Shown here in pieces: positions 8,051 to 16,158 of a stretch of 64,000 bases of DNA. The position numbers were made by a program, and so were the translations under genes. This stretch comes from Rhodospirillales bacterium (GTDB taxonomy: Bacteria > Pseudomonadota > Alphaproteobacteria > UBA8366 > Aestuariispiraceae). Within the stretch, counting starts at the first letter, position 1, and every line of letters starts with the position of its first letter. The notes under the pieces were generated by a model. That model ran no database searches and was not told where the DNA came from. It worked only from the letters and a program-made list of their open reading frames with translations. The DNA lies in contig NZSA01000028.1 in the NCBI GenBank assembly GCA_002696645.1, forward strand, positions 1-64,000, in the 5' to 3' direction.

Positions 8051-10105
8051 GTGTTAACCGGGTCGAAAACCTATACGGCTGCACCATTGCCGCCGGCGCC
8101 GGATATGCCGGACATTGATGTCTATGACACCTTTCCAAAACTGCTGCGCTATAACGCCGTGCGATTGGGTGACCAACCCAGCATGCGCGAGAAAAGTTTC
8201 GGCATTTGGCAATCCTGGACGTGGTCACAGGTCAAGGAAGAAATCTATCGCTACGCCGCAGGGATGAAAGAGCTAGGCGTCCAGCGCGGTGATAAGATTG
8301 CGATCATTGGGGATAACCGCCCGCGCATGTATTGGACCATTTGTATGGCCCAGTGCCTGGGCGCAGTTCCAGTCCCGATCTATCAGGACTCCGTCGCTGA
8401 AGAAATTCTGTTTCCCCTGGAACATGCCGAAGTCCGTTTCGCCGTCGTCGAGGATCAGGAACAGGTCGATAAGCTGCTGATCATCAAAGATCGCCTGCCG
8501 AAGCTGGAAACCATCGTCTATGACGAAGAACGCGGAATTCGGGACTATACCGAAACCTTCCTGCACTCCTACCGGGACACACTGGCTTTAGGCGATTTGG
8601 CTCTGGCAAAGAATTCATTGCTAATTGACGACGAAATTGACCAGGGAACCACCAACGATATCTCCATCATCCCCTATACATCGGGCACGACCGGGAACCC
8701 GAAGGGGGTGCTGCTGAGCTATCGCAATGTGATGCGCGCAGCCTATAACGGGGCGCGGTTCGAAGGGTTAAAATCAACCGATCAAAGCCTAGCCTATCTG
8801 CCAATCGCCTGGATTGGGGATCACATATTCAGCTACGGACAGGCCTATATTTGCGGATTCTGCGTTGCCTGTCCGGAAAGCAGCGATACGGTGTTAACCG
8901 ACCTTCGGGAACTCGGGCCCAGCTATTTCTTCGCGCCGCCCCGGATTTTTGAGAACATCCTGACCACCGTGATGATCCGCATGGAAGACGCCAGTGCGAT
9001 CAAACGTAAGGTCTTCAATTACTTTATGGATCACGCCCGGCGCGTGGGTGTAAAGATCCTGGATGGTCACACGGTCGGGCTGTGGGACCGGTTTCTGTAT
9101 GCGCTGGGCGGGGTTCTAGTCTATGGGCCATTGAAAAATGTCCTGGGATTCAGCCGGGTCCGGGTCGGCTATACAGCCGGCGAAGCGATTGGCCCGGATA
9201 TCTTTTCTTTCTATCGCTCCATCGGTATCAACCTGAAACAGCTTTATGGCTCCACTGAGGCTGCGGTTTTCGTAACCATTCAGCCCAATGGAGAGATTTA
9301 TGATGACACTGTCGGCACACCCGCGCCAGAAGTCGAACTGCGCATAGCCGATAATGGCGAAGTGCTGTTTCGCAGTCCGGGCGTTTTTGTTGAATACTTC
9401 AAGAATGAGGCCGCAACGAAGGAAACCAAAACGGCTGATGGCTGGGTCCATACCGGCGATGCTGGGTTCATGGATGATCGCGGCCACCTGAAGATCATCG
9501 ACCGCGCCAAGGATGTCGGAAAGCTGAACAACGGGACATTGTTTGCGCCGAAATACATCGAAAACAAGCTGAAATTCTTCCCCAATATCAAGGAAGTCGT
9601 CGCCTTTGGGAATGGTCGGGACTACTGCGCCTGTTTCATCAATATCGACCTGGAAGCCGTCGGCAGTTGGGCAGAGCGAAACAACCTCTCTTATGCTTCT
9701 TTCCAGGATTTGTCTTCTCGCCGTGAGGTCTATGACATTATCAAAGGCCATGTGGAACAGGTCAACCGGGACTTGGCACAGGAAGAGATGGTCGCGGGCT
9801 CTCAGATCACGCGCTTTCTGTTGCTGCCCAAGATGCTGGATGCCGATGACGGAGAACTGACCCGCACCAGCAAGGTCCGTCGCAGCTTCATTGCAGAGAA
9901 ATACGCGTCCCTGATTGATGCCCTATATGACCCGTCGGCCAAGACAGGATCAATCAAAAGCGAGATCACGTTCGAGGATGGGCGCAAGGGAATGCTGGAG
10001 GCCACCGTCGATATTTATGAGGCGACACAGACCCCACCCAGCCATACCTCAACAAAAGTGGCGCAGAGTAAGCGACGTGCCAAAAGGAGATGTCAGGGTG
10101 AGTGA
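8051..10105 (+). CDS. AMP-dependent acyl-CoA synthetase (long-chain type)
   Basis: A 684-residue ATP-dependent carboxylic acid:CoA ligase. The P-loop-like motif YTSGTTGNPKG is near residues 212-222, QLYGSTEAA (adenine binding) near 398, and HTGDAGFMDDRGHLKIIDRAKD near 470-490 covers the hinge. The length and insertions match the long-chain/FadD15-like AMP-forming group. Translation starts at GTG 8051, after AAGGGAGG. The last eight bases overlap the start of the ABC ATPase gene, so translation is coupled. In related bacteria this synthetase heads liv-type transporter clusters, where it is thought to trap the imported acid as its CoA ester; the substrate cannot be named from sequence. Confidence 0.92.
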   Translation: MLTGSKTYTAAPLPPAPDMPDIDVYDTFPKLLRYNAVRLGDQPSMREKSFGIWQSWTWSQVKEEIYRYAAGMKELGVQRGDKIAIIGDNRPRMYWTICMAQCLGAVPVPIYQDSVAEEILFPLEHAEVRFAVVEDQEQVDKLLIIKDRLPKLETIVYDEERGIRDYTETFLHSYRDTLALGDLALAKNSLLIDDEIDQGTTNDISIIPYTSGTTGNPKGVLLSYRNVMRAAYNGARFEGLKSTDQSLAYLPIAWIGDHIFSYGQAYICGFCVACPESSDTVLTDLRELGPSYFFAPPRIFENILTTVMIRMEDASAIKRKVFNYFMDHARRVGVKILDGHTVGLWDRFLYALGGVLVYGPLKNVLGFSRVRVGYTAGEAIGPDIFSFYRSIGINLKQLYGSTEAAVFVTIQPNGEIYDDTVGTPAPEVELRIADNGEVLFRSPGVFVEYFKNEAATKETKTADGWVHTGDAGFMDDRGHLKIIDRAKDVGKLNNGTLFAPKYIENKLKFFPNIKEVVAFGNGRDYCACFINIDLEAVGSWAERNNLSYASFQDLSSRREVYDIIKGHVEQVNRDLAQEEMVAGSQITRFLLLPKMLDADDGELTRTSKVRRSFIAEKYASLIDALYDPSAKTGSIKSEITFEDGRKGMLEATVDIYEATQTPPSHTSTKVAQSKRRAKRRCQGE

Positions 10106-10940
10106 TAGCCTAGCGCAAGAAACCAATTCCGGCCCATCGCGCAGCGTGCTTGCGCACCAATCACGTATCGGGGACGTCCTTTTGAAGGTCGAGAACATCA
10201 CGCTGCGCTTTGGCGGGGTGAAGGCGATCAACGGCGTATCCTTTGACATTCGCAAGGGTGAGGTTCGTTCTATCATCGGGCCGAACGGGGCCGGTAAATC
10301 CTCCATGCTGAACTGCATCAACGGTTTTTATCAGCCGCAGGAAGGATCGATCTGGTATCAGGGTAAAACCTACAGCCCGATGCGTCCCTATGATGCCGCA
10401 TCCAATGGTATCGCCCGCACATTCCAGAACATTGCCCTGTTCAAGGGGATGACGACCCTGGACAACATTATGACCGGGCGCATTCTGAAGCAGAAGGCAA
10501 GCCTGCTGGAACAGGCGTTTTACATCGGACGCGGCCGGTCTGAGGAAATTGAGCACCGGGAATTTGTCGAAGACATTATCGACTTCCTGGAGATCCAATC
10601 GATCCGCAAGACACCCGTCGGGCGCCTGCCTTATGGCCTGCAAAAGCGGGTTGAATTGGGCCGCGCCCTGGCAGCCGAGCCAACACTGTTGCTGTTGGAT
10701 GAGCCAATGGCCGGGATGAATGTTGAAGAAAAAGAGGACATGTCCCGTTTCATCATCGATGTGAACGATCACTTTGGCACGACCATCGCGCTGATCGAAC
10801 ACGATATGGGCGTCGTCATGGACCTGTCGGACCGGGTTGTGGTTCTGGACTATGGGTCGCTGTTGGCAGATGGAACCCCCGATGAGGTCCGGGGCAATCA
10901 GGCAGTTATCGACGCCTATCTGGGCGTGGCGCACGACTGA
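10098..10940 (+). CDS. Branched-chain-type ABC transporter ATPase (LivG-like)
   Basis: A 280-residue nucleotide-binding subunit of a hydrophobic amino-acid transporter (HAAT) family importer. Walker A GPNGAGKSS is near residue 59, the Q-loop region is FQNIALF, the signature is LPYGLQKRVELGRALA, and Walker B LLLLDEPMAGMN is followed by the IEHD switch. The GTG at 10098 was chosen because it follows AAGGAG and overlaps the synthetase stop; the reading frame stays open further upstream, but that part is in another gene's coding region. It is one of two ATPases here, the other being LivF-like at 14496. Confidence 0.93.
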   Translation: MSDSLAQETNSGPSRSVLAHQSRIGDVLLKVENITLRFGGVKAINGVSFDIRKGEVRSIIGPNGAGKSSMLNCINGFYQPQEGSIWYQGKTYSPMRPYDAASNGIARTFQNIALFKGMTTLDNIMTGRILKQKASLLEQAFYIGRGRSEEIEHREFVEDIIDFLEIQSIRKTPVGRLPYGLQKRVELGRALAAEPTLLLLDEPMAGMNVEEKEDMSRFIIDVNDHFGTTIALIEHDMGVVMDLSDRVVVLDYGSLLADGTPDEVRGNQAVIDAYLGVAHD

Positions 10941-10956
10941 TGCGAGGGGGATCGGT

Positions 10957-11904
10957 ATGATTGAGGCATTCGCAAATATTCTGGGCATCGACCCTTTCGA
11001 GATTTGGTTCTTTCTGGAAGTGCTGATCAGCGGCCTGATGGCCGGGGTGATGTATTCCCTGGTCGCATTAGGATTTGTCCTGATCTTCAAGGCCTCCAGC
11101 GTTTTCAATTTCGCCCAGGGCGTCATGGTGCTGTTCGCCGCGCTTAACTTTGTGGGCTTCATCGATCTGGGTGTTCCCGCTTGGTTGTCTTTCCTGATGA
11201 CCGTCGGGGTGATGATCATTCTGGCCTTCGCCATTGAACGGGTTGTGCTGCGCCCATTGGTGAATCAGCCCCATATTTCCCTTTTCATGGCGACAATCGG
11301 GATCGGTATATTTCTGGAAGGCTTCGGTGAATTGATCTGGGGATCAAACGTCAAACCACTGGATATCGGAATCCCCAACGATGCCGTCTTTATGGGTGAG
11401 GCAATGATCCAGGAAGCCGATATGTTCGCCGCCGTTGTGGCCAGCATTCTAGTGGCAGTTCTGGCACTGTTTTTCCATTATACCCGCATCGGTCGGGCGT
11501 TGCGCGCGGTGGCGGATGATCACCAGGCGGCTCTTTCTGTGGGAATTCCCTTGAATACGATCTGGGTCATTGTCTGGTCCGTTGCCGGTTTTGTCGCGCT
11601 GATTGCGGGCATCATGTGGGGATCGAAGCTGGGGGTTCAGTTCTCCCTCTCCGTCCTGGCGCTCAAGGCCCTGCCTGTGCTGATCCTGGGGGGCTTCACC
11701 TCCATTCCTGGTGCCATCATCGGGGGCTTGATCATTGGGGCGGGCGAAAAACTGTCCGAAGTCTATATCGTCGATTTCATTCAAACATTCGACCCGACCT
11801 TCTCAGGCGCGATTGAAGAATGGTTCGCCTATATCCTTGCCCTGGCCTTCCTGTATTTCCGACCACAGGGGCTGTTTGGCGAAAAAATTATTGAGCGGGT
11901 GTAA
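10957..11904 (+). CDS. Branched-chain-type ABC transporter permease (LivH-like)
   Basis: A 315-residue integral membrane permease with about eight predicted helices. Family hallmarks are the N-terminal SGLMAGVMYSLVALGFVLIFKASSVFNFAQG segment, the ALRAVADDHQAALSVGI coupling motif near residue 185 and FTSIPGAIIGGLIIG near 250. The ATG at 10957 follows GCGAGGGGG and gives the family's normal N-terminus; an upstream in-frame ATG lies inside the preceding ATPase gene and is rejected. It is the first of the two permeases that form the transmembrane channel with the LivM-like protein. Confidence 0.93.
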   Translation: MIEAFANILGIDPFEIWFFLEVLISGLMAGVMYSLVALGFVLIFKASSVFNFAQGVMVLFAALNFVGFIDLGVPAWLSFLMTVGVMIILAFAIERVVLRPLVNQPHISLFMATIGIGIFLEGFGELIWGSNVKPLDIGIPNDAVFMGEAMIQEADMFAAVVASILVAVLALFFHYTRIGRALRAVADDHQAALSVGIPLNTIWVIVWSVAGFVALIAGIMWGSKLGVQFSLSVLALKALPVLILGGFTSIPGAIIGGLIIGAGEKLSEVYIVDFIQTFDPTFSGAIEEWFAYILALAFLYFRPQGLFGEKIIERV

Positions 11905-11918
11905 GGGGAAAATTCACT

Positions 11919-12998
11919 ATGTTCTATCGTGAGGCCGGACAGTTCAAAACCACCTATGCCGCCGATCAACAGATGCTGCCGATTCCGCTGGATCGGAATT
12001 TCATGATTGCCCTGATTGTGTTCGCGGTTGTGATCGTGCCCATGATCGGATCGCAATATTGGCTGGAATCCATCCTGATCCCGGTTCTGATCCTGACCAT
12101 CGCCGCTTTGGGGTTGAACATCCTGACGGGCTATGCCGGACAGTTGTCCCTGGGAACCGGGGGCTTTATGGCGGCGGGCGCCTATATGTCGTACAAGATC
12201 GCAACCAATATGCCGGAATTCATGCCGATCTGGGTGCCTGTCATTGCTGGTGGCTTCTTTGCCGCCGCGATAGGGATTGTGTTTGGCATACCGTCCCTTC
12301 GGATCAAAGGCTTCTATCTGGCGGTCGCCACCCTGGCGGCACAGTTCTTTCTGATCTGGGCGTTTCAGAAAATCGGCTGGTTTGTAAATGACTCGATTTC
12401 CGGCGTTCCCTCCACCCCCCCCAGTTCACTATTCGGCTATGGCGTGACCGGGGCCACGGCCCTGCCGGAGGCGAAGTATCTCTTCGTGCTGGCCTTTACC
12501 ATCGTGCTGGCGGTCATCGCGCGGAATCTGGCCCGAGGCCGGATCGGGCGATCCTGGATGGCGATCCGCGACATGGATATCGCCGCAGAGCTGATCGGTA
12601 TCAGACCTTTGCAAACAAAGCTCAGCGCCTTCGCCATCAGTTCTTTTTATTGCGGCATTGCCGGCGCGCTGTGGTCCTTCTGCTATATCAATACGGTGGA
12701 GCCGTCAGCCTTTTCCATCACGCGGTCGTTCCAGATCCTGTTTATGATCATTATTGGTGGTCTGGGCTCCGTTCTGGGGGCGTTTCTGGGCGCGGCCTTT
12801 ATCTTCCTGTTGCCCATTTTTCTGAACAATGCGCCGGCTTGGGTTGGTCTGGAACTGAGGACAGATACCGTCACCCATATCGAATTCATGGTCTTTGGCG
12901 CGCTGATCATCTTCTTCCTGATCGTGGAGCCCCATGGGCTGGCCCGCCTGTGGCGCATCGCAAAGGAGAAATTGAGATTATGGCCATTTCCTCACTAA
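11919..12998 (+). CDS. Branched-chain-type ABC transporter permease (LivM-like)
   Basis: A 359-residue permease with about ten hydrophobic segments. LivM features include LGLNILTGYAGQLSLGTGGFMAAGAYMSY near residues 65-95 and GRIGRSWMAIRDMDIAAELIGI near 205, followed by FAISSFYCGIAGALW. It starts 14 bases after livH behind TAAGGGGA. The roughly 25-residue hydrophilic N-terminus (FYREAGQFKTTYAADQQM) is the form found in aromatic or acyl-CoA-linked HAAT clusters rather than in amino-acid livM of enteric bacteria. Confidence 0.92.
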   Translation: MFYREAGQFKTTYAADQQMLPIPLDRNFMIALIVFAVVIVPMIGSQYWLESILIPVLILTIAALGLNILTGYAGQLSLGTGGFMAAGAYMSYKIATNMPEFMPIWVPVIAGGFFAAAIGIVFGIPSLRIKGFYLAVATLAAQFFLIWAFQKIGWFVNDSISGVPSTPPSSLFGYGVTGATALPEAKYLFVLAFTIVLAVIARNLARGRIGRSWMAIRDMDIAAELIGIRPLQTKLSAFAISSFYCGIAGALWSFCYINTVEPSAFSITRSFQILFMIIIGGLGSVLGAFLGAAFIFLLPIFLNNAPAWVGLELRTDTVTHIEFMVFGALIIFFLIVEPHGLARLWRIAKEKLRLWPFPH

Positions 12999-13016
12999 CA
13001 GAGGCGATGTGAATGA

Positions 13017-13071
13017 GCCGGCGAAAAGTCCGGCCCTGCCATGAAAACCCAAACCCTCGGGGATAAGAGGG
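13017..13071 (+). other. Two intercistronic stem-loops between permease and binding-protein genes
   Basis: GCCGG(13017-13021)/CCGGC(13030-13034) and CCCTC(13054-13058)/GAGGG(13067-13071) can form two short hairpins in the 104-base gap. There is no T-tract, so they are unlikely to be full terminators. Such structures often mark mRNA processing or stabilisation ahead of a highly expressed binding-protein gene. A clear AAGGAG ribosome binding site follows. Confidence 0.45.
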
Positions 13072-13102
13072 CGCTAGAAAAAACCAAACAAGGAGAAACG
13101 TC

Positions 13103-14446
13103 ATGTTGGTGAGTAATGTTGTGAAGAATAGCCCAAGAGCCTTGATGGGCTTGGCGCTTGGGACAATCCTGGGGGTCAGTGCCTTTGCCGCTGGCACCGC
13201 ATCGGCACAAGAACAGGTCATTCCGTCCCTGGTCTATCGCACCGGCCCTTATGCGCCGGGTGGTATTTCCTTGGCAGATGGCTATGCGGATTATTTCACC
13301 CTGATCAATGAACGCGACGGCGGCATCAATGGCGTCAAATTCAAGGTCACGGAATGTGAAACCGGCTACAGCACCGACCGCGGCGTCGAATGCTATGACC
13401 GAACCAAAAATGAGGGCGGCGGGGCCACGGTTTATAGCCCCTGGTCCACCGGTATCACCTATGCGCTGATTGAAAAGGCAACCCAGGACAAGATCCCGGT
13501 CCTGTCCATGGGCTATGGCCGTACCTCAGCGGCGGATGGTCGATACTTCCCGTACATCTTCAACTTCCCGTCAACCTACTGGAATCAGGCAACCGCCATC
13601 GTTCAGTATATCGCCAATCAGGAAGGCGGGATTGAAAAGCTGAAGGGCATGAACTTTGCCTATATCTATCTGGATCACCCCTATGGGAAGGAGCCGCTGC
13701 CGACCATGGATGTCATGGCCGCCAAATTCGGCTTCTCCTTTGACCGGTATCCAGTTCCGCCCGCATCGATGACAGAACAGAAATCGATCTGGCTGAAAAT
13801 CCGTCGTCAACGCCCGGACTATGCCATCATGTGGGGCTGGGGCGCGATGAACGGCACGGCTGTGAACGAAGCCGCCAATATCAATTTCCCGATGGACAAG
13901 TTTATCGGCAACTGGTGGGCCGCGGGTGAAGACGCCGTAGAAGCCGCTGGTCAAGGGGGCATTGGCTATAAGGCAGCAACCTTCCACGGGGCCGGTGACG
14001 ATTATGATGTCTACAACGATTTGAAAAAATACGTGTATGACACCAATAAATTCGCCGGGAATGGCGATCAGTGGGGCCGTGTACTGTACAATCGCGGCGT
14101 CGCCAATGCGATCTATGTCGTGGAAGCTCTGAAGATCGCCCATGCAAAATATGGCACGGGCGTGATCACGGGTGAACAAATGCAATGGGCGCTGGAAAAC
14201 CTGAACCTCACCGATGCAGACATTGCAAAGATTGGGGCTGCGGGTCTGGTGCCTGCCGTCAGCGTCACCTGCGCCAATCATGAAGGGCAGAACCCAGCAG
14301 TTCTGATCCAGCAATGGGATGGCAAGGAATACAAGATCATCACCGACTGGATCCCGGCTATGGCGGACCTAACCCGGCCGATCTTGGAAGAAGAAGCCGC
14401 GAACTATGCCAAAGAGCAGGGCATCACCGCCCGCAGTTGCTCTTAA
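13103..14446 (+). CDS. ABC transporter substrate-binding protein (HAAT, Peripla_BP_6 type)
   Basis: A 447-residue periplasmic binding protein. Residues 1-34 form a Sec signal peptide (basic start, LMGLALGTILGVSAFAAG core, ASA cleavage before QEQVIPS). The mature part begins LVYRTGPYAPGGISLADGYADYF, the type I periplasmic fold of LivK-like proteins with a Y/G-rich ligand loop (MGYGRTS). At about 410 mature residues it is longer than LivJ/K and matches the variants that accompany acyl-CoA synthetases. It should deliver the substrate to the two LivH/M-like permeases encoded just upstream. Confidence 0.92.
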   Translation: MLVSNVVKNSPRALMGLALGTILGVSAFAAGTASAQEQVIPSLVYRTGPYAPGGISLADGYADYFTLINERDGGINGVKFKVTECETGYSTDRGVECYDRTKNEGGGATVYSPWSTGITYALIEKATQDKIPVLSMGYGRTSAADGRYFPYIFNFPSTYWNQATAIVQYIANQEGGIEKLKGMNFAYIYLDHPYGKEPLPTMDVMAAKFGFSFDRYPVPPASMTEQKSIWLKIRRQRPDYAIMWGWGAMNGTAVNEAANINFPMDKFIGNWWAAGEDAVEAAGQGGIGYKAATFHGAGDDYDVYNDLKKYVYDTNKFAGNGDQWGRVLYNRGVANAIYVVEALKIAHAKYGTGVITGEQMQWALENLNLTDADIAKIGAAGLVPAVSVTCANHEGQNPAVLIQQWDGKEYKIITDWIPAMADLTRPILEEEAANYAKEQGITARSCS

Positions 14447-14495
14447 GGCATTGTGACACAGTAGCCAAACGGTAAGCCGAACAGGGAGAGACCCG

Positions 14496-15335
14496 ATGAG
14501 CGTACAGGCACAGGATCTTGCAGAGAAACCCGCAACAGCGGAAATTCTGCTACAGATCAATAATGTGGAAGTGATTTACGACCACGTGATCCTGGTGCTC
14601 AAGGGTGTCTCCCTCTCGGTGCCGAAGGGGGGGATCGTCGCCCTGCTGGGCGCCAATGGCGCTGGCAAAAGCACGACACTGAAATCAATCTCCAACCTGT
14701 TGCGCGCCGAACGCGGCGAGGTCACCAAGGGCAGCATCGAATTGGCGGGCGAGAAAGTCCACCAGATGACCGCCAATGATCTGGTCAAGCGGGGCTGTGT
14801 GCAGGTGATGGAGGGGCGTCATTGCTTCGAGCATCTGACGATCGAGGAAAACCTGCTGACCGGAGCCTATACACGCGGCGGCGGGTCAGAAATCAAGGCA
14901 GACCTGGAAAAGGTTTATGACTATTTCCCGCGCCTGCGTGAACGGCGCAAAAGCCAGGCGGGCTATACATCCGGTGGGGAGCAACAGATGTGCGCCATCG
15001 GGCGGGCGCTGATGGCAAAGCCCAAGCTGATCCTGCTGGACGAGCCCTCCATGGGCCTGGCCCCGCAATTGGTAGAACAAATCTTTGAAATCGTAAAAAA
15101 GCTGAATGAGCAGGAGGGGGTTACCTTCCTGCTGGCCGAACAGAACACCAATGTCGCCCTGCGCTATGCCGATTACGGCTATATCCTGGAAAGCGGACGT
15201 GTTGTTATGGACGGCAAGGCCGACGCCCTCCTCTCCAATGAGGATGTAAAAGAATTCTATCTGGGCCTCTCCACAGAAGGCCGCAAAAACTTCCGCGAAG
15301 TAAAACACTACAAACGCAGGAAACGGTGGCTGTAA
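14496..15335 (+). CDS. Branched-chain-type ABC transporter ATPase (LivF-like)
   Basis: A 279-residue second nucleotide-binding subunit. Walker A GANGAGKST is near residue 53, the signature YTSGGEQQMCAIGRAL near 150 and Walker B LILLDEPSMGLAP near 173. The C-terminal EFYLGLSTEGRKNFREVKHYKRRKRW tail is basic and longer than in standard LivF. A GGGAGA ribosome binding site precedes the ATG. It completes the synthetase-livGHMK-livF set; the PaaK-like gene that would be expected next is displaced by an AT-rich insertion. Confidence 0.93.
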   Translation: MSVQAQDLAEKPATAEILLQINNVEVIYDHVILVLKGVSLSVPKGGIVALLGANGAGKSTTLKSISNLLRAERGEVTKGSIELAGEKVHQMTANDLVKRGCVQVMEGRHCFEHLTIEENLLTGAYTRGGGSEIKADLEKVYDYFPRLRERRKSQAGYTSGGEQQMCAIGRALMAKPKLILLDEPSMGLAPQLVEQIFEIVKKLNEQEGVTFLLAEQNTNVALRYADYGYILESGRVVMDGKADALLSNEDVKEFYLGLSTEGRKNFREVKHYKRRKRWL

Positions 15336-15354
15336 GCGATAGGAACTTTCAGTG

Positions 15355-15981
15355 ATGCAAATTGATCAAGGGTTACTTCAAATTGCGTTAATTTTCATTC
15401 CGGGTCTATTATGGGCTTCAATTGAAAAGAAGTATGCATCTAAAGGTATGTTAAGTATCACTTGGTTTGTTATGAGAACCTTCCTTTTCGGCGTTTTAAG
15501 TTACGCAATTCTCATTGCAATTTTTCTAATGTTTGGGATCCAATCAGATTTGGTTACTAGTTCTGCCACGCAAAGCGATGTAATACCAAACGTGCACCTT
15601 CAAGATGCAATTCTTGCGACAGTTGTTAGTTTTCCATCAAGTATTCTTTGGCTTTACATCCAAAATTACAAAATCCTAACAAAATTATTGCAGGCGATTG
15701 GTGCTACAAAAACTTTCGGTGAAGAAGATCTCTGGGATTATATCTTCAACAGCGCCAACAAAGGCGTGGTGGAGTATGTACACGTTAGAGATTTCGATAA
15801 AGAGTTGGTTTATAGTGGTTGGGTTATGTTATTCTCAGAAACGGATAAGCTGCGTGAATTGCACCTAAAGAACGTGGAAGTTTCTGATTTTTCAGGAAAT
15901 ACATTGTATGAAATGCCTTGGGTCTACTTAGCCCGTGAACCATATGACGTAACTATAGAATTCCCCAGAAGAAATGGTTAA
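15355..15981 (+). CDS. DUF6338-like membrane protein
   Basis: A 208-residue protein with two N-terminal hydrophobic segments (residues about 5-20 and 32-57) and a third near 85-100, then a cytosolic domain. The tail FSETDKLRELHLKNVEVSD...LYEMPWVYLAREPYDVTIEF resembles the DUF6338 family as I recall it; function is unknown. The gene is strikingly AT-rich and uses codons such as TTA, AAA and ATT much more than the surrounding liv and ligase genes, a sign of transfer. It starts about 20 bases after LivF and runs directly into a 54-residue gene, so it is presumably transcribed from the liv operon. A GTG three bases upstream is an alternative start. Confidence 0.7.
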   Translation: MQIDQGLLQIALIFIPGLLWASIEKKYASKGMLSITWFVMRTFLFGVLSYAILIAIFLMFGIQSDLVTSSATQSDVIPNVHLQDAILATVVSFPSSILWLYIQNYKILTKLLQAIGATKTFGEEDLWDYIFNSANKGVVEYVHVRDFDKELVYSGWVMLFSETDKLRELHLKNVEVSDFSGNTLYEMPWVYLAREPYDVTIEFPRRNG

Positions 15982-15993
15982 AAGGAGCAACTC

Positions 15994-16158
15994 ATGTCGT
16001 CACTACGAAATCAAGCCTCTGATAAGAACGGTGTTTTCTTAGAAGGTTACAAATCACGAGGTGGCAAGATGGGAACTGTCGTTAACTCGAATCGACCGGC
16101 CTCTCCTCCACCAATTAAAATTGATCATAAGCAGGAACCTGCAGCCAAAACAAAATGA
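15994..16158 (+). CDS. 54-residue hydrophilic protein, partner of the DUF6338-like gene
   Basis: A short ORF behind a good AAAGGAG ribosome binding site with an eight-base gap. The product begins MSSLRNQASDKNGVFLEGY and has a glycine/lysine centre (KSRGGKMG) and a proline run (PASPPPIKI), with no membrane segment. It lies 12 bases after the DUF6338-like gene and shares its AT-rich base use. Its TGA overlaps the ATG of the next ligase gene (ATGA), arguing that it is translated. No function is recognised; tight pairing suggests it works with its upstream neighbour. Confidence 0.6.
   Translation: MSSLRNQASDKNGVFLEGYKSRGGKMGTVVNSNRPASPPPIKIDHKQEPAAKTK

Noticed and set aside
10161-11234. Minus-strand frame of 357 codons opposite livG and livH
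   Set aside because: It is fully antisense to two confident ABC transporter genes, has no recognisable domain and lacks a ribosome binding site.
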